A stretch of 64,000 bases of DNA from Deltaproteobacteria bacterium (lineage in GTDB: Bacteria > Myxococcota_A > UBA9160 > SZUA-336). The translations under genes and the position numbers were made by a program. Below the pieces are notes generated by a model. That model saw only the letters and a list, made by a program, of their open reading frames with translations. It was not told the DNA's origin and did not search any database. Every line of letters begins with the position of its first letter. Position 1 is the stretch's first letter. This document shows, piece by piece, positions 17,525-25,505 of this stretch. The DNA is taken from the NCBI GenBank assembly GCA_029261925.1, contig JAJDAJ010000077.1, forward strand, positions 1 through 64,000, read 5' to 3'.

Positions 17525-17984
17525 GGCTCGCCTCCGCGGCAGCACGCCGGATCGCGGCCCGGATGCGGTTGTACGTGCCGCAGCGGCACAGGTTGGGCGC
17601 CATCCACTGGTCGATCTCGGCATCGTCGGGAGCGGGCGTCCGTGCGAGCAGTGCCGCCGCGCTCATGATCTGACCGGGCTGGCAGTACCCGCACTGGGGA
17701 ACCTCCTCGGCGATCCAGGCGCGCTGCAGCGGGTGGCTGCGATCGGGCGAGAGGCCCTCGATCGTGGTGATCGAGGCGTCCGCCACCGCTGCGATCGGCA
17801 GCTGACAGGAGAAGCTGGCGTTGCCGTCCACGTGGACCGTGCAGGCGCGGCAGAGCCCCACGCCGCAGCCAAACTTCGTGCCGATCAGGCCCAGCTCGTC
17901 GCGAAGCACCCAGAGCAGGGGGGTGTCGGCAGACGCCTGGACCCTGCGCAGCTGTCCGTTGACCGTGATCGCGTACTCGGGCAT
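17514..17984 (-). CDS. (2Fe-2S) small subunit of the molybdenum hydroxylase (isoquinoline 1-oxidoreductase alpha-like)
   Basis: 156 residues with the two [2Fe-2S] sites of this family. The plant-type N-terminal cluster uses Cys40, Cys45, Cys48 and Cys60; the C-terminal helical cluster uses Cys98, Cys101, Cys133 and Cys135. There is no own signal peptide, so it probably rides out with the TAT-bearing large subunit. The ATG at 17984 follows GGAGG. The next gene starts within its last codons. No cytochrome c subunit, FAD subunit or cofactor-insertion chaperone lies adjacent. Confidence 0.93.
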   Translation of the reverse strand: MPEYAITVNGQLRRVQASADTPLLWVLRDELGLIGTKFGCGVGLCRACTVHVDGNASFSCQLPIAAVADASITTIEGLSPDRSHPLQRAWIAEEVPQCGYCQPGQIMSAAALLARTPAPDDAEIDQWMAPNLCRCGTYNRIRAAIRRAAAEASHDG

Positions 17985-18057
17985 CGAAACCTCCGGGCTC
18001 GGGCCGGCGCGCATGATATCGCCGCAGCCGGGACCCGGCCGGGGGCCGGCCAGCCGC

Positions 18058-18086
18058 TTGAACAGATGGCGTCCGGAAGGTATGTC
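18058..18086 (+). promoter_or_regulatory. Candidate promoter of the Dps gene
   Basis: TTGAAC (18058-18063), a 17-nt spacer and TATGTC (18081-18086), 87 nt before the Dps start. Confidence 0.38.
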
Positions 18087-18173
18087 GGATGCAGCTCGAC
18101 GCGGGGTCGCCCGGGCTCATGCCCTGAGCCCACCCCGCCCCTGAGATACACTCGCCACCGAGGAGAAGACTCA

Positions 18174-18617
18174 ATGGCATCCAATGACAAGGTCGTCGCC
18201 GCGCTCTCCAGGCTGCTGGCCGACTCCTACACCGTCTATCTGAAGACCCATAACTACCACTGGAACGTGACGGGGCCGATGTTCAACACGCTCCACACGC
18301 TCTTCGAGACCCAGTACACGGAGCTCGCCCTGGCGGTGGACGAGATCGCCGAGCGCATCCGCGCCGTCGGCGCCCGCGCTCCGGGCAGCTACACCGAGTT
18401 CGCCGAGCTGGCCGCGATCAAGGAGGACACCTCCAGCCCCGAGGCCAAGCAGATGATCGCGAACCTCGTCGCCGACCAGCGAACGCTGGTCGAGGGCGCG
18501 CGGAAGCTGGTCGAGGCGGCGGAGGCGAGCCACGACCAGGCCAGCGGCGATCTGGGCGTGCGCCGGATCGATCTGCACGAGAAGACCGCCTGGATGCTCC
18601 AGGCGCACCTGGAGTAG
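18174..18617 (+). CDS. dps: Dps family ferritin-like protein
   Basis: 147 residues. The intersubunit ferroxidase ligands are in place: His29 (NYHWNV), His41, Asp56 and Glu60 (DEIAER). Dps dodecamers oxidise Fe2+ with H2O2, store iron and may coat DNA in starvation. The ATG at 18174 is preceded by GAGGAG. The N-terminal tail is short and has one lysine, so DNA binding may be weak. It stands alone between the divergent molybdenum hydroxylase and the acetolactate synthase gene. Confidence 0.95.
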   Translation: MASNDKVVAALSRLLADSYTVYLKTHNYHWNVTGPMFNTLHTLFETQYTELALAVDEIAERIRAVGARAPGSYTEFAELAAIKEDTSSPEAKQMIANLVADQRTLVEGARKLVEAAEASHDQASGDLGVRRIDLHEKTAWMLQAHLE

Positions 18618-18671
18618 GCGCGAGTCGCAGGTGCCCCAGGAGACGACCGCCGCACTCGAGGTGATCGGACG

Positions 18672-20318
18672 ATGAAGGCCTCGGACCTTCTCGTGCGCTG
18701 CCTCGAGGCGGAGGGCGTGCGGCGGATCTTCGGCGTTCCCGGCGAGGAGAACGCCGATTTCCTGATGTCCCTGGAGCCCTCGGACATCGAGTTCGTGCTC
18801 TGCCGCCACGAGCAGAGCGCCGCCTTCATGGCGGACGTGCACGGCCGGCTCACGGGAGAGGCGGGCGTGTGCCTGGCCACGCTCGGCCCCGGCGCGGCCA
18901 ACCTGGTGACGGGTGTCGCCGACGCGAACATGGATCGCTCTCCGCTCGTGGCGATCACGGGCCAGGCCGGCCTGGACCGACGCCACCGCGAGAGTCACCA
19001 GAACATGGACGTGGTCGGCCTGTTCGAGCCGATCACGAAGTGGTCCTGGTCGATCAACGAGCCGTCCACGATCCCCGAGATCGTGCGGCGGGCCTTCAAG
19101 CTCGCGACCACGGAGAAGCCCGGGGCCTGTCACCTCGAGCTGCCCGAGGACGTGGCCGGTCGCGACGTCGAGGGCAGCGTGATCCACCCCAAGCGCGTGC
19201 GCCGGCCGGTGCCCGACGACAAGATCGTGGACCGCGCCTTCGAGCGCATCCGCCGGGCGCGCAGTCCCGTGATCCTGGCGGGCAACGGCACGGTGCGGCG
19301 ACGCGCATCGGAGCAGCTGCGGCGCTTCGCGGAGCAGACGGGCATCGGCGTGCTGTCCACCTTCATGGCCAAGGGCGCGATCTCGCGCCATGACCCCCGC
19401 TGCCTGTACACGCTCGGGCTCGGCTCGCGCGACTACGGCGCGCTGGCGGTGGAGGCGGCCGACCTGGTGATCTCGCTCGGGTTCGACATGGTCGAGTACG
19501 AGCCGCACCTCTGGAACACGGACGGCAAGAAGGAGATCCTGCACATCGACTTCCTGCCGGCGGAGATCGACCAGCACTACCCGGTGGGCATCGAGGTGGT
19601 CGGCGACCTGGCGCACACGCTCTGGATGCTCAACGAGCGCGCGGCAGCGACGGGCGCGAGCTGGGAGCTGCCCGAGCAGGCGCGCGTGCGCGCGAAGATG
19701 ACCGAGGACATCGAGCGCCACGCCAACGACAGCGGACCGGGGCCGATCCGACCCCAGAAGGCGCTCTGGGACCTGCGCCAGGTGCTCGGGCCCGACGACG
19801 TCGTGCTGTCGGACGTGGGCGCCCACAAGATGTGGATCGCGCGCTACTACCACTGCGACGAGCCCGACACCTGCCTGATCTCGAACGGCTTCTGCTCGAT
19901 GGGCTTCGCCCTCCCGGGTGCGATCGGGGCAAAGCTGCAGCTGCCCGAGCGCAACGTGGTCGCGGTCTGCGGGGACGGCGGCTTCCTGATGAACGTGCAG
20001 GAGATGGAGACGGCCGTGCGGCTGGGCACGAACATCGTGGTGCTCGTCTGGCAGGACGACGACTACGGCCTGATCTCGTGGAAGCAGGACAACACGTTCG
20101 GGCGCCACACCGACATGAGCTTCGGCAACCCCGATTTCGGGAAGCTGGCCGAGGCGTTCGGCTGGGAGGGTCTGCGCTGCGAGCGCGCCGAGGAGCTGGG
20201 CGACACGCTCCGCCGCGCGCTGGCCGCCGATCGCCCCGCACTGGTCAGCATTCCCATCGACTACCGCGAGAACGCGCTGCTGACGAAGCGGCTCGGAGAG
20301 ATCGCCGGCACGTTCTGA
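18672..20318 (+). CDS. Acetolactate synthase-like ThDP enzyme, large subunit
   Basis: 548 residues with the three domains of ThDP-dependent decarboxylases. The catalytic Glu47 lies in CRHEQSAAFMAD, the middle domain contains VILAGNGTVRR, and the ThDP/Mg2+ motif begins GDGG (434-437). It resembles catabolic, FAD-independent acetolactate synthases, which condense two pyruvates. No small regulatory subunit or ilvC is adjacent, which argues against a branched-chain amino-acid operon. It lies 54 nt after Dps and ends at a strong palindrome. Confidence 0.88.
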   Translation: MKASDLLVRCLEAEGVRRIFGVPGEENADFLMSLEPSDIEFVLCRHEQSAAFMADVHGRLTGEAGVCLATLGPGAANLVTGVADANMDRSPLVAITGQAGLDRRHRESHQNMDVVGLFEPITKWSWSINEPSTIPEIVRRAFKLATTEKPGACHLELPEDVAGRDVEGSVIHPKRVRRPVPDDKIVDRAFERIRRARSPVILAGNGTVRRRASEQLRRFAEQTGIGVLSTFMAKGAISRHDPRCLYTLGLGSRDYGALAVEAADLVISLGFDMVEYEPHLWNTDGKKEILHIDFLPAEIDQHYPVGIEVVGDLAHTLWMLNERAAATGASWELPEQARVRAKMTEDIERHANDSGPGPIRPQKALWDLRQVLGPDDVVLSDVGAHKMWIARYYHCDEPDTCLISNGFCSMGFALPGAIGAKLQLPERNVVAVCGDGGFLMNVQEMETAVRLGTNIVVLVWQDDDYGLISWKQDNTFGRHTDMSFGNPDFGKLAEAFGWEGLRCERAEELGDTLRRALAADRPALVSIPIDYRENALLTKRLGEIAGTF

Positions 20319-20331
20319 GACGGATGCGGCC

Positions 20332-20355
20332 GGCGCTGCCCGGCCGGGCAGCGCC
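20332..20355. terminator. Perfect 24-nt palindrome, bidirectional terminator
   Basis: GGCGCTGCCCGG is followed directly by its exact reverse complement between convergent stop codons at 20318 and 20358. As RNA it folds into a 10-bp GC stem with a 4-nt loop from either strand. No U-tract. Confidence 0.7.
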
Positions 20356-20357
20356 GC

Positions 20358-20822
20358 TCAGCCGGGAATCGCGACGCAGCCCGAGTCGCGCATGCGATCG
20401 CCGAAGTCCCAGCTCGACAGCCGCTCCACGTCGATCGCGATCGCGACCTCGTCGGAGCTCCGCGCCCTGAGCCCGCTGGCCAGCTCGGAGTCGGGGTCGA
20501 CCCGGTAGCGCTCGAGCAGGCGGTCGAGCACTTCCCGGCCCCGCTCCGCGACGAGGCGCGCGGATCCGGAGCCTCGGACCCCGCGGTAGGGAGGTGTCTC
20601 GCTGGAGATCTCGAAGCCACAGCGCGGATCCTCGGCGAGCCGCCGCGCGAGGTACGCGTCATGGCCGGTGGCCAGCCAGAGCGTGCTGTCGTCCCAGTGA
20701 AACCAGAGCGAAACCAGGCGCGGCTCGCCGGCCGCTCCCAGGAACGAGATCCGCGCGGGGATGATCGAGGCGCGGGCGAAGCGCTCGACCTGCTCGCGCG
20801 TCCACGGGCCGCCGGTCTCCAT
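20358..20822 (-). CDS. Pyridoxamine 5'-phosphate oxidase-like flavin-binding protein
   Basis: 154 residues with the split-barrel FMN/F420-binding fold: RISFLGAAGEPRLVSLWFHW, then LWLATGHDAYLARRL and GSARLVAERG. These proteins reduce or bind small molecules through FMN, F420 or heme; the class cannot be set from sequence alone. The ATG at 20822 gives the expected N-terminus; a longer frame to 20873 overlaps the 46-codon ORF and adds low-complexity residues. It is 5 nt downstream of that small ORF and is probably co-transcribed with it. Confidence 0.75.
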   Translation of the reverse strand: METGGPWTREQVERFARASIIPARISFLGAAGEPRLVSLWFHWDDSTLWLATGHDAYLARRLAEDPRCGFEISSETPPYRGVRGSGSARLVAERGREVLDRLLERYRVDPDSELASGLRARSSDEVAIAIDVERLSSWDFGDRMRDSGCVAIPG

Positions 20823-20827
20823 GTCAG

Positions 20828-20968
20828 CTACCGCGCCGGGACGACCGCGCGCCTGCGGAGCAGGTCGACGCACGCAGCGACAACCTCGCCGTCGTGGCGG
20901 GACGCGTCCTGCAGGGCAGCCAGCAGGCTAGCGAGGGTCAGGGGGGGCTCCGGGGGGTTGTTCTGCAT
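20828..20968 (-). CDS. 46-codon small protein upstream of the flavin-binding protein gene
   Basis: A short frame starting MQNNPPEPPLTLASLLAAL and ending RRRAVVPAR, rich in helix-forming residues with a Cys. No family was recognised. Support comes from context: TTGACA-N17-TAGGCT ends 6 nt before its ATG, which would give a leaderless transcript. Its stop is 5 nt from the next gene's ATG. It is probably a real small protein or leader peptide, possibly a regulator given the inverted repeat over its promoter. Confidence 0.5.
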   Translation of the reverse strand: MQNNPPEPPLTLASLLAALQDASRHDGEVVAACVDLLRRRAVVPAR

Positions 20969-20969
20969 G

Positions 20970-20993
20970 CCGGCAGCCTACTCAGCCTGCCGG
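20970..20993. promoter_or_regulatory. Inverted repeat over the -10 of the 46-codon ORF (candidate operator)
   Basis: CCGGCAG (20970-20976) and CTGCCGG (20987-20993) flank the TAGGCT -10-like hexamer. A 7+10+7 layout fits a dimeric repressor site. The repressor is not identified. Confidence 0.4.
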
Positions 20994-21003
20994 TATTTGT
21001 CAA
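20975..21003 (-). promoter_or_regulatory. Promoter of the 46-codon ORF and flavin-binding protein gene
   Basis: TTGACA (21003-20998), 17-nt spacer, TAGGCT (20980-20975). The perfect -35 overlaps that of the opposite-strand promoter. Confidence 0.55.
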
Positions 21004-21025
21004 TATAAAATCTGGATACTACTAT
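20997..21025 (+). promoter_or_regulatory. Promoter of the SOUL heme-binding protein gene
   Basis: TTGTCA (20997-21002), 17-nt spacer, TACTAT (21020-21025), inside an AT-rich island that is unusual for this genome. The -35 overlaps the opposite promoter's TTGACA by five bases. Confidence 0.55.
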
Positions 21026-21058
21026 TACATCTGGCACCACAGAGACGAGGAGCGCGGG

Positions 21059-21700
21059 ATGCGAGAAATCAGAGCTCTAACCACGTGGATCGCGGCACTG
21101 GGCCTGGCCCTCGTGCCCGCGCTGGCGGCCGCTGTCGAGGAGGCGCCCCATGAGGTAGTCGCCCGGCACGACGCGTTCGAGCTGCGACGACACGCCCCGC
21201 GGCTGCTGGCCGAGGTGGACGTGACCGGCGATTTCGACGAGGTCGGCGACGAGGCCTTCCGGGTGCTGTTCGCCTACATCAGCGGCGAGAACCGGGCGCG
21301 CGAGGACATCGCCATGACCGCGCCGGTCACACAGGAGCCGTCGCCGGGCGAGGAGATCGCCATGACGGCCCCGGTCACGCAGCGCCCGGGGACCGGAGGA
21401 GCCGCCAGCTACGCGGTCGCGTTCGTGATGCCCGCGCAGTACACGCTCGAGACACTGCCCGAGCCCGCCGATCCCCGCATCCGGATCCGGGAGGTGCCGG
21501 GCAAGCTGGTCGCGGCGCGACGCTACCGCGGCTTCTGGCGCGAGTCGCGCTACCGGGAGCAGGAGACGCGTCTGCTCGAGGCGATCGCGGCCGCCGGCTG
21601 GGAGCCGATCGGCGCGCCGGTCTACGCGCGCTACGACCCGCCGTTCTGGCCCTGGTTCCTGCGCCGCAACGAGGTGTGGGTGGAGGTGCGCCGGCCCTGA
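21059..21700 (+). CDS. SOUL family heme-binding protein, exported
   Basis: 213 residues. An N-terminal signal peptide (TTWIAALGLALVPALAAA) is followed by a SOUL/HBP domain with EVVARHDAFELRRHAP, two copies of IAMTAPVTQ (about residues 82 and 99), and FVMPAQYTLETLPEP. SOUL proteins bind heme or tetrapyrroles. With a Sec signal this one would act in the periplasm or outside. GAGGAG precedes the ATG at 21059. It converges on a P450 262 nt away. Confidence 0.93.
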   Translation: MREIRALTTWIAALGLALVPALAAAVEEAPHEVVARHDAFELRRHAPRLLAEVDVTGDFDEVGDEAFRVLFAYISGENRAREDIAMTAPVTQEPSPGEEIAMTAPVTQRPGTGGAASYAVAFVMPAQYTLETLPEPADPRIRIREVPGKLVAARRYRGFWRESRYREQETRLLEAIAAAGWEPIGAPVYARYDPPFWPWFLRRNEVWVEVRRP

Positions 21701-21962
21701 GATGCCCGCCGGTGTCGCCCTGCGTAGATCCAGGGACCCACCTCGTAGATCCCGCGTCGCGACCCCGCAGGACTGCGGATGGTGACCGGGCTCGATCCGC
21801 ACGATATTCCCTGCAGAGCGGGAAAGATCGCCGGCCGGCCCGTTACCCACCCCTGCCGGCACGGCCGATCGGTCCCGCTGCCTCCCCTGCGGGGGGTCGG
21901 GGTCGCGGGTCCGGCGCCCCCCTGCAAAGGACCCGGATCCCGACGACCGCCCGGGCCGGCGG

Positions 21963-23174
21963 TCAGCCGCGGGGCTCGAAGACGATCGGCATCTCGAGGT
22001 AGCCGTCCACGAACTCCGAGCGGGCCGGGACGACCTCGTCCTCGACCACCTCGTGATCGGGAACCGCCGCCAGCAGCTCCTCGAGGAGCACACGCGCCTC
22101 GAGCCGCGCCGCGTGCTGGCCCAGGCACACGTGGGTTCCGTGCCCGAACGACAGGATCCGCGGCGGGCGCCGCCGGATCTCGAAGCGGTCGGGCTCGTCG
22201 AACTCACGCTCGTCGCGGTTGGCCGAGCGGTACAGCAGCAGCAGGCCCTGCCCGGCGCGCAGCCGCTGGCCGTGCAGCTCGACGTCGTGGCGCACGGTCC
22301 GCGGCAGGAACTGCGTGGGCATCTCGTAGCGGACGACCTCGGTGAAGGCCGCGGGAATCATCGAGGGGTCCTCGAGCAGGAGCGCGCGCTGGTTGCGGTG
22401 CCGGTGCAGCTGCAGCACGCCGCCCGCGAAGACCTTGGGCAGGGTCTCCGTCCCGCCCACGACCAGCAGCATCAGGTGCGAGGCGACCTCCTCCTCGGTG
22501 TACGGTCGGCCGTCGACCTCGACCGACGCGTAGACGTCGAGCGCGGCGCTGCCGCGGGAGCCGCGGCGGCGATGCTCGCGCACCGCGGAAATCAGGTACT
22601 CGCGCAGCTCGCCCGAGGCGGCGACCGCGTCGGGCGGAAGGCCCTCGATGCCCGGCTCGCGCAGGAAGAAGCGGCGCACGATCGAGAACAGCTGGTCGCC
22701 GTCCTCGAGTGGAAGACCGGTGACCAGGCAGGCGACCTTGACCGAGATCTGTCCCGCCAGCTCGGAGATGGCGTCGAGGCGCCCCGACGGCAGGGCCTTG
22801 GCCAGGCACTCGCGCGTGGCGGCCCGGACCTGGGGCTCGAAGCGCCGCACGCCGGCGGGGGAGAACAGGCGCGCGAGGTGCTTGCGCAGCTCGGTGTGGA
22901 ACGGCGGGTTCATCGTGAACAGGCTGCTGCCGCGCGGCGAGAGGCTGAGCTCGTCCATCTCGAGGTCGGCGCTGGCGTTCACGTTCTGGAGCGACGGGCC
23001 CGGCGACATGAAGGTCTCCGGGTCGGCCCCGGCGTTCCAGACGTCCTCGAAGCGGGAGAGCGCCCAGCAGTCGTGGCGCTCGACGTAGTGCACGGGGCTC
23101 TCGGCGCGCAGGCGCGCGTACACCGGGAAGGGGTCCTCGCGCATCACCTCGGACAGGGGATCATAATCGACCAT
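21963..23174 (-). CDS. Cytochrome P450
   Basis: 403 residues. The heme motif is FGHGTHVCLG with axial Cys350, the I-helix motif is VVGGTETL, and the K-helix ExxR is in EVVRYEMP. A Glu in GGTET replaces the usual acid/alcohol pair AGxxT, as in several bacterial families. No ferredoxin gene is adjacent, so electrons must come from a shared partner, perhaps the ferredoxin at 2118. A GATAAT hexamer ends 9 nt before the ATG, which suggests a leaderless mRNA; the same element faces the divergent VOC gene. Confidence 0.95.
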   Translation of the reverse strand: MVDYDPLSEVMREDPFPVYARLRAESPVHYVERHDCWALSRFEDVWNAGADPETFMSPGPSLQNVNASADLEMDELSLSPRGSSLFTMNPPFHTELRKHLARLFSPAGVRRFEPQVRAATRECLAKALPSGRLDAISELAGQISVKVACLVTGLPLEDGDQLFSIVRRFFLREPGIEGLPPDAVAASGELREYLISAVREHRRRGSRGSAALDVYASVEVDGRPYTEEEVASHLMLLVVGGTETLPKVFAGGVLQLHRHRNQRALLLEDPSMIPAAFTEVVRYEMPTQFLPRTVRHDVELHGQRLRAGQGLLLLYRSANRDEREFDEPDRFEIRRRPPRILSFGHGTHVCLGQHAARLEARVLLEELLAAVPDHEVVEDEVVPARSEFVDGYLEMPIVFEPRG

Positions 23175-23182
23175 GGCCGGGA

Positions 23183-23189
23183 TATTATC
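23183..23189. promoter_or_regulatory. Shared near-symmetric -10 between P450 and VOC genes
   Basis: TATTAT (plus, 23183-23188) overlaps GATAAT (minus, 23189-23184) in the 51-nt divergent gap. No clear -35 on either side. Confidence 0.4.
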
Positions 23190-23225
23190 CCACCCGGCCA
23201 GCCTGAATCAGAGGAGGGACGCGCC

Positions 23226-23684
23226 ATGCCCCGGCTCAACCACATCGGTCTCACCGTAGGCAGCCTCGAGGAGTCGGTGGCCTTCTACCGCGACGTGGTC
23301 GGCATGCGCGAGATCCGGGAGACCTCGGACCTGGAGCTCGAGGGCGAGTGGTTCGACCAGCTCACGGAGAACCAGGGCAGCCGGATCCGCGTCTCGCACA
23401 TGGAGCTCGAGGGGGTCCAGCTCCAGCTCGTCGAGTACACGCGCGCCGGCGGCGAGCGCCTGCCGCTGCTGCACCGGAGGGTGGGCAACCCACACCTCTG
23501 CTTCGACATGGAGGAAATCGATCGCCGGCACGCCGAGCTGGTCGCGGGGGGACGCCACAAGGTCTCGCCGATCGTGAAGATCGCCGGCACTCCCGCGCGG
23601 AGCTTCTACGTCACGGATCCCAGCGGCGTGCTGGTCGAGTTCATCGAGTCGGCGCAGCTGGGTCGGAGCGCCGCGCCGCGATGA
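23226..23684 (+). CDS. VOC family (glyoxalase/methylmalonyl-CoA epimerase-like) protein
   Basis: 152 residues forming two beta-alpha-beta-beta-beta modules. Metal ligands of the epimerase/glyoxalase group are apparent at His6 (LNHIGL), Glu70 (LQLVEY), His90 (NPHLCF) and Glu138 (LVEFIES). Possible activities include epimerisation, lyase or dioxygenase chemistry. The ATG at 23226 follows GAGGAGGG. The last 44 nt overlap the end of the convergent methyltransferase gene. Confidence 0.88.
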   Translation: MPRLNHIGLTVGSLEESVAFYRDVVGMREIRETSDLELEGEWFDQLTENQGSRIRVSHMELEGVQLQLVEYTRAGGERLPLLHRRVGNPHLCFDMEEIDRRHAELVAGGRHKVSPIVKIAGTPARSFYVTDPSGVLVEFIESAQLGRSAAPR

Positions 23685-24297
23685 TCCACAGGGGATCGGC
23701 GCCCGGCGGCGAGCGATCCAGGATCTCGGCGGGCTCGTAGCCCCCCGCCCAGGCGAAGTACGTGCCCACCACGTCGATGCGCTCGTGCGGCGGCAGCGAG
23801 TGCCAGGCGCGGATCGCCTTGGTCGGGAAGCAGCGATGCGACGTGGCGACCACGTGGATCCCGCCCGGACGCAGCACCCGCGCGACCGAGCGGAAGACCT
23901 CAACCGGGCGCGTCAGGTACTGGATCGATACCGCGTTGATCACCGCGTCGAAGCTCGCGTCGTCGAAGGGCAGCTCCGGCTCGCGGTTCAGGTCGTGGAC
24001 CACGTGCTCCGTCAGCCGCGGGTTGCCCGCGAGCTCCTCCGCGTTCATCCCCAGGCCCGCGACGCGCTCGAGCTCGAGCTCGGGCGGCAGGTGCGAGACC
24101 CACGACGACATCAGGTCCAGGATCGCGCCGCCCGCCGGCAAGAGCTCGCGGTACGCGTGGGTCAGCGCCGCGATCGTGGCAGCGTCGATGTGCACGACGA
24201 AGCGCGGCATCTCGTAGAAGCGCGCGTCGTCGGTCGGGTCCTGCCGGTCGAAGAACCCGGCGGGAAAGCTCTTTCCGTCCGCGGTCACCGGAGCCAC
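23641..24297 (-). CDS. Class I SAM-dependent methyltransferase-like protein
   Basis: 218 residues. AILDLMSSWVSHLP occupies the SAM-binding motif I position without a normal GxGxG. Then come LPFDDASFDAVINAVSIQYL (motif II region) and SVARVLRPGGIHVVATSHRCF (post-motif), as in Methyltransf_11 proteins. The atypical motif I leaves catalysis uncertain. It follows the MFS gene by 1 nt, the last gene of a six-gene minus-strand operon. Its 3' end overlaps the convergent VOC gene by 44 nt. Confidence 0.78.
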   Translation of the reverse strand: MAPVTADGKSFPAGFFDRQDPTDDARFYEMPRFVVHIDAATIAALTHAYRELLPAGGAILDLMSSWVSHLPPELELERVAGLGMNAEELAGNPRLTEHVVHDLNREPELPFDDASFDAVINAVSIQYLTRPVEVFRSVARVLRPGGIHVVATSHRCFPTKAIRAWHSLPPHERIDVVGTYFAWAGGYEPAEILDRSPPGADPLWIIAARRSDPAAPTR

Positions 24298-24298
24298 C

Positions 24299-25492
24299 CT
24301 AGCCTTCCGCGGCCGGTCGGTGTGCCGCGAGGCTCCAGCGCCCGGAGCCCCGCACCCCCAGGAGCAGCAGCAGCGCCACGGTCATTCCCGCGCCCGCGAT
24401 CCCGAAGACCGAGCCGTAGCCCCAGGCCGCGGCCGCGTGACCCAGCCCGAAGTTGCCCGCGGCGAAGCCGACGTTGAACGAGCCGTTGAGCACGGCCACG
24501 GCCCGGCCGCGCTCGCCGCCGTCGGTCCCCTGCAGGCCCATGGCGTTGAAGACGGGAAAGAACGCACCGTGGGCGATCCCGAACAGCGCCCCCAGCGGCA
24601 CGAGCCAGCGCAGGTCCATGTTCGGGACCAGGAAGAGCAGCAGCACGTAGCCCGCGACCGAGGCGACCGTGACCCGGTGCCGGTCGATGCGGTCGAGCCA
24701 GCCGCCGCCGAAGACGCGCAGGGCCATGGCCACCGCGGAGAACGTCAGCAGGAAGGGGGCGATACGCGCGACGCCTCGCTCCAGCGCGTACGGCTGGATG
24801 AAGACCATGACCGCGGCGACGGCGATACCGACCATGGAGGTGATCACGAAGGCGCGCCAGGCGGCGGGGCGGCGCAGCACCTCGCCCATGCCCGCACGCG
24901 GCGCACCCGGCGCCCGGGCGGGCTGCCGGGGCACCGGGACCGCGAACGCCAGCAGCCCGGCGCCCGCCGAGCAGAGCGCCGCGGCCACGAAGACCGGCGC
25001 CCAGCCGAAGCTCTCGGCCGAGAGCTCGACCGCCAGCGGTACGACCGCGGCGGTCCCGTGCATGGTCGCGCTCAGCAGCGCGATCGCCTGACCCAGGCGC
25101 TGGGGTGCCAGGTCGGCGACCAGCGCATTCGCCGAGATGAACGCGCAGGCGAAGCCCGCGCCCTGCAAAGCGCGCAGCAGGTACACGACCGGGCTGATCT
25201 GATCGACCCAGACGAAGGCGAGCGCTCCGACGAGGCTCAGCACGTAGCCGACGAGCAGGAAGATCCGCCGGCCGTGGCGGTCGAGGCCCATGCCCACCAC
25301 CGGCACCAGCAGCACCACCGCGACGCTGTACATGGCGGCGATCGAGCCGATCTGCGGAGCGCTGGCATCGAGCTCGGTCGCCAGGAACTTGGGCAGCAGC
25401 GCGTAGCACGCCTGCGACGCCCCGAACAGCGTCTGCATCCCCAGGATCAGCGCGAAGCCGCGCGTCAGGAGCGGGGGACGCGGGGCCTGCAC
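24299..25492 (-). CDS. MFS transporter
   Basis: 397 residues with about 12 transmembrane helices. The loop 2-3 motif is GLDRHGRRIFLLVGY; a second-half copy reads GGWLDRIDRHRVTV. A compact MFS carrier, probably for uptake or efflux of a hydrophobic acid or drug-like compound. It sits 13 nt after the acetoacetate-decarboxylase-like gene and 1 nt before the methyltransferase gene, so it is tightly operonic. Confidence 0.88.
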   Translation of the reverse strand: MQAPRPPLLTRGFALILGMQTLFGASQACYALLPKFLATELDASAPQIGSIAAMYSVAVVLLVPVVGMGLDRHGRRIFLLVGYVLSLVGALAFVWVDQISPVVYLLRALQGAGFACAFISANALVADLAPQRLGQAIALLSATMHGTAAVVPLAVELSAESFGWAPVFVAAALCSAGAGLLAFAVPVPRQPARAPGAPRAGMGEVLRRPAAWRAFVITSMVGIAVAAVMVFIQPYALERGVARIAPFLLTFSAVAMALRVFGGGWLDRIDRHRVTVASVAGYVLLLFLVPNMDLRWLVPLGALFGIAHGAFFPVFNAMGLQGTDGGERGRAVAVLNGSFNVGFAAGNFGLGHAAAAWGYGSVFGIAGAGMTVALLLLLGVRGSGRWSLAAHRPAAEG

Positions 25493-25505
25493 CTTCGGGA
25501 GCCGT

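Noticed and set aside
15413..17984. Aerobic CO dehydrogenase (CoxL/CoxS)
   Set aside because: The CoxL active-site loop AYRCSFR is absent, there is no FAD subunit, and the TAT-bearing two-subunit layout fits the isoquinoline-oxidoreductase type.
21701..21962. Possible structured RNA in the 262-nt gap between SOUL and P450 genes
   Set aside because: It is GC-rich with several short weak stems but no known riboswitch pattern, promoter or strong hairpin.
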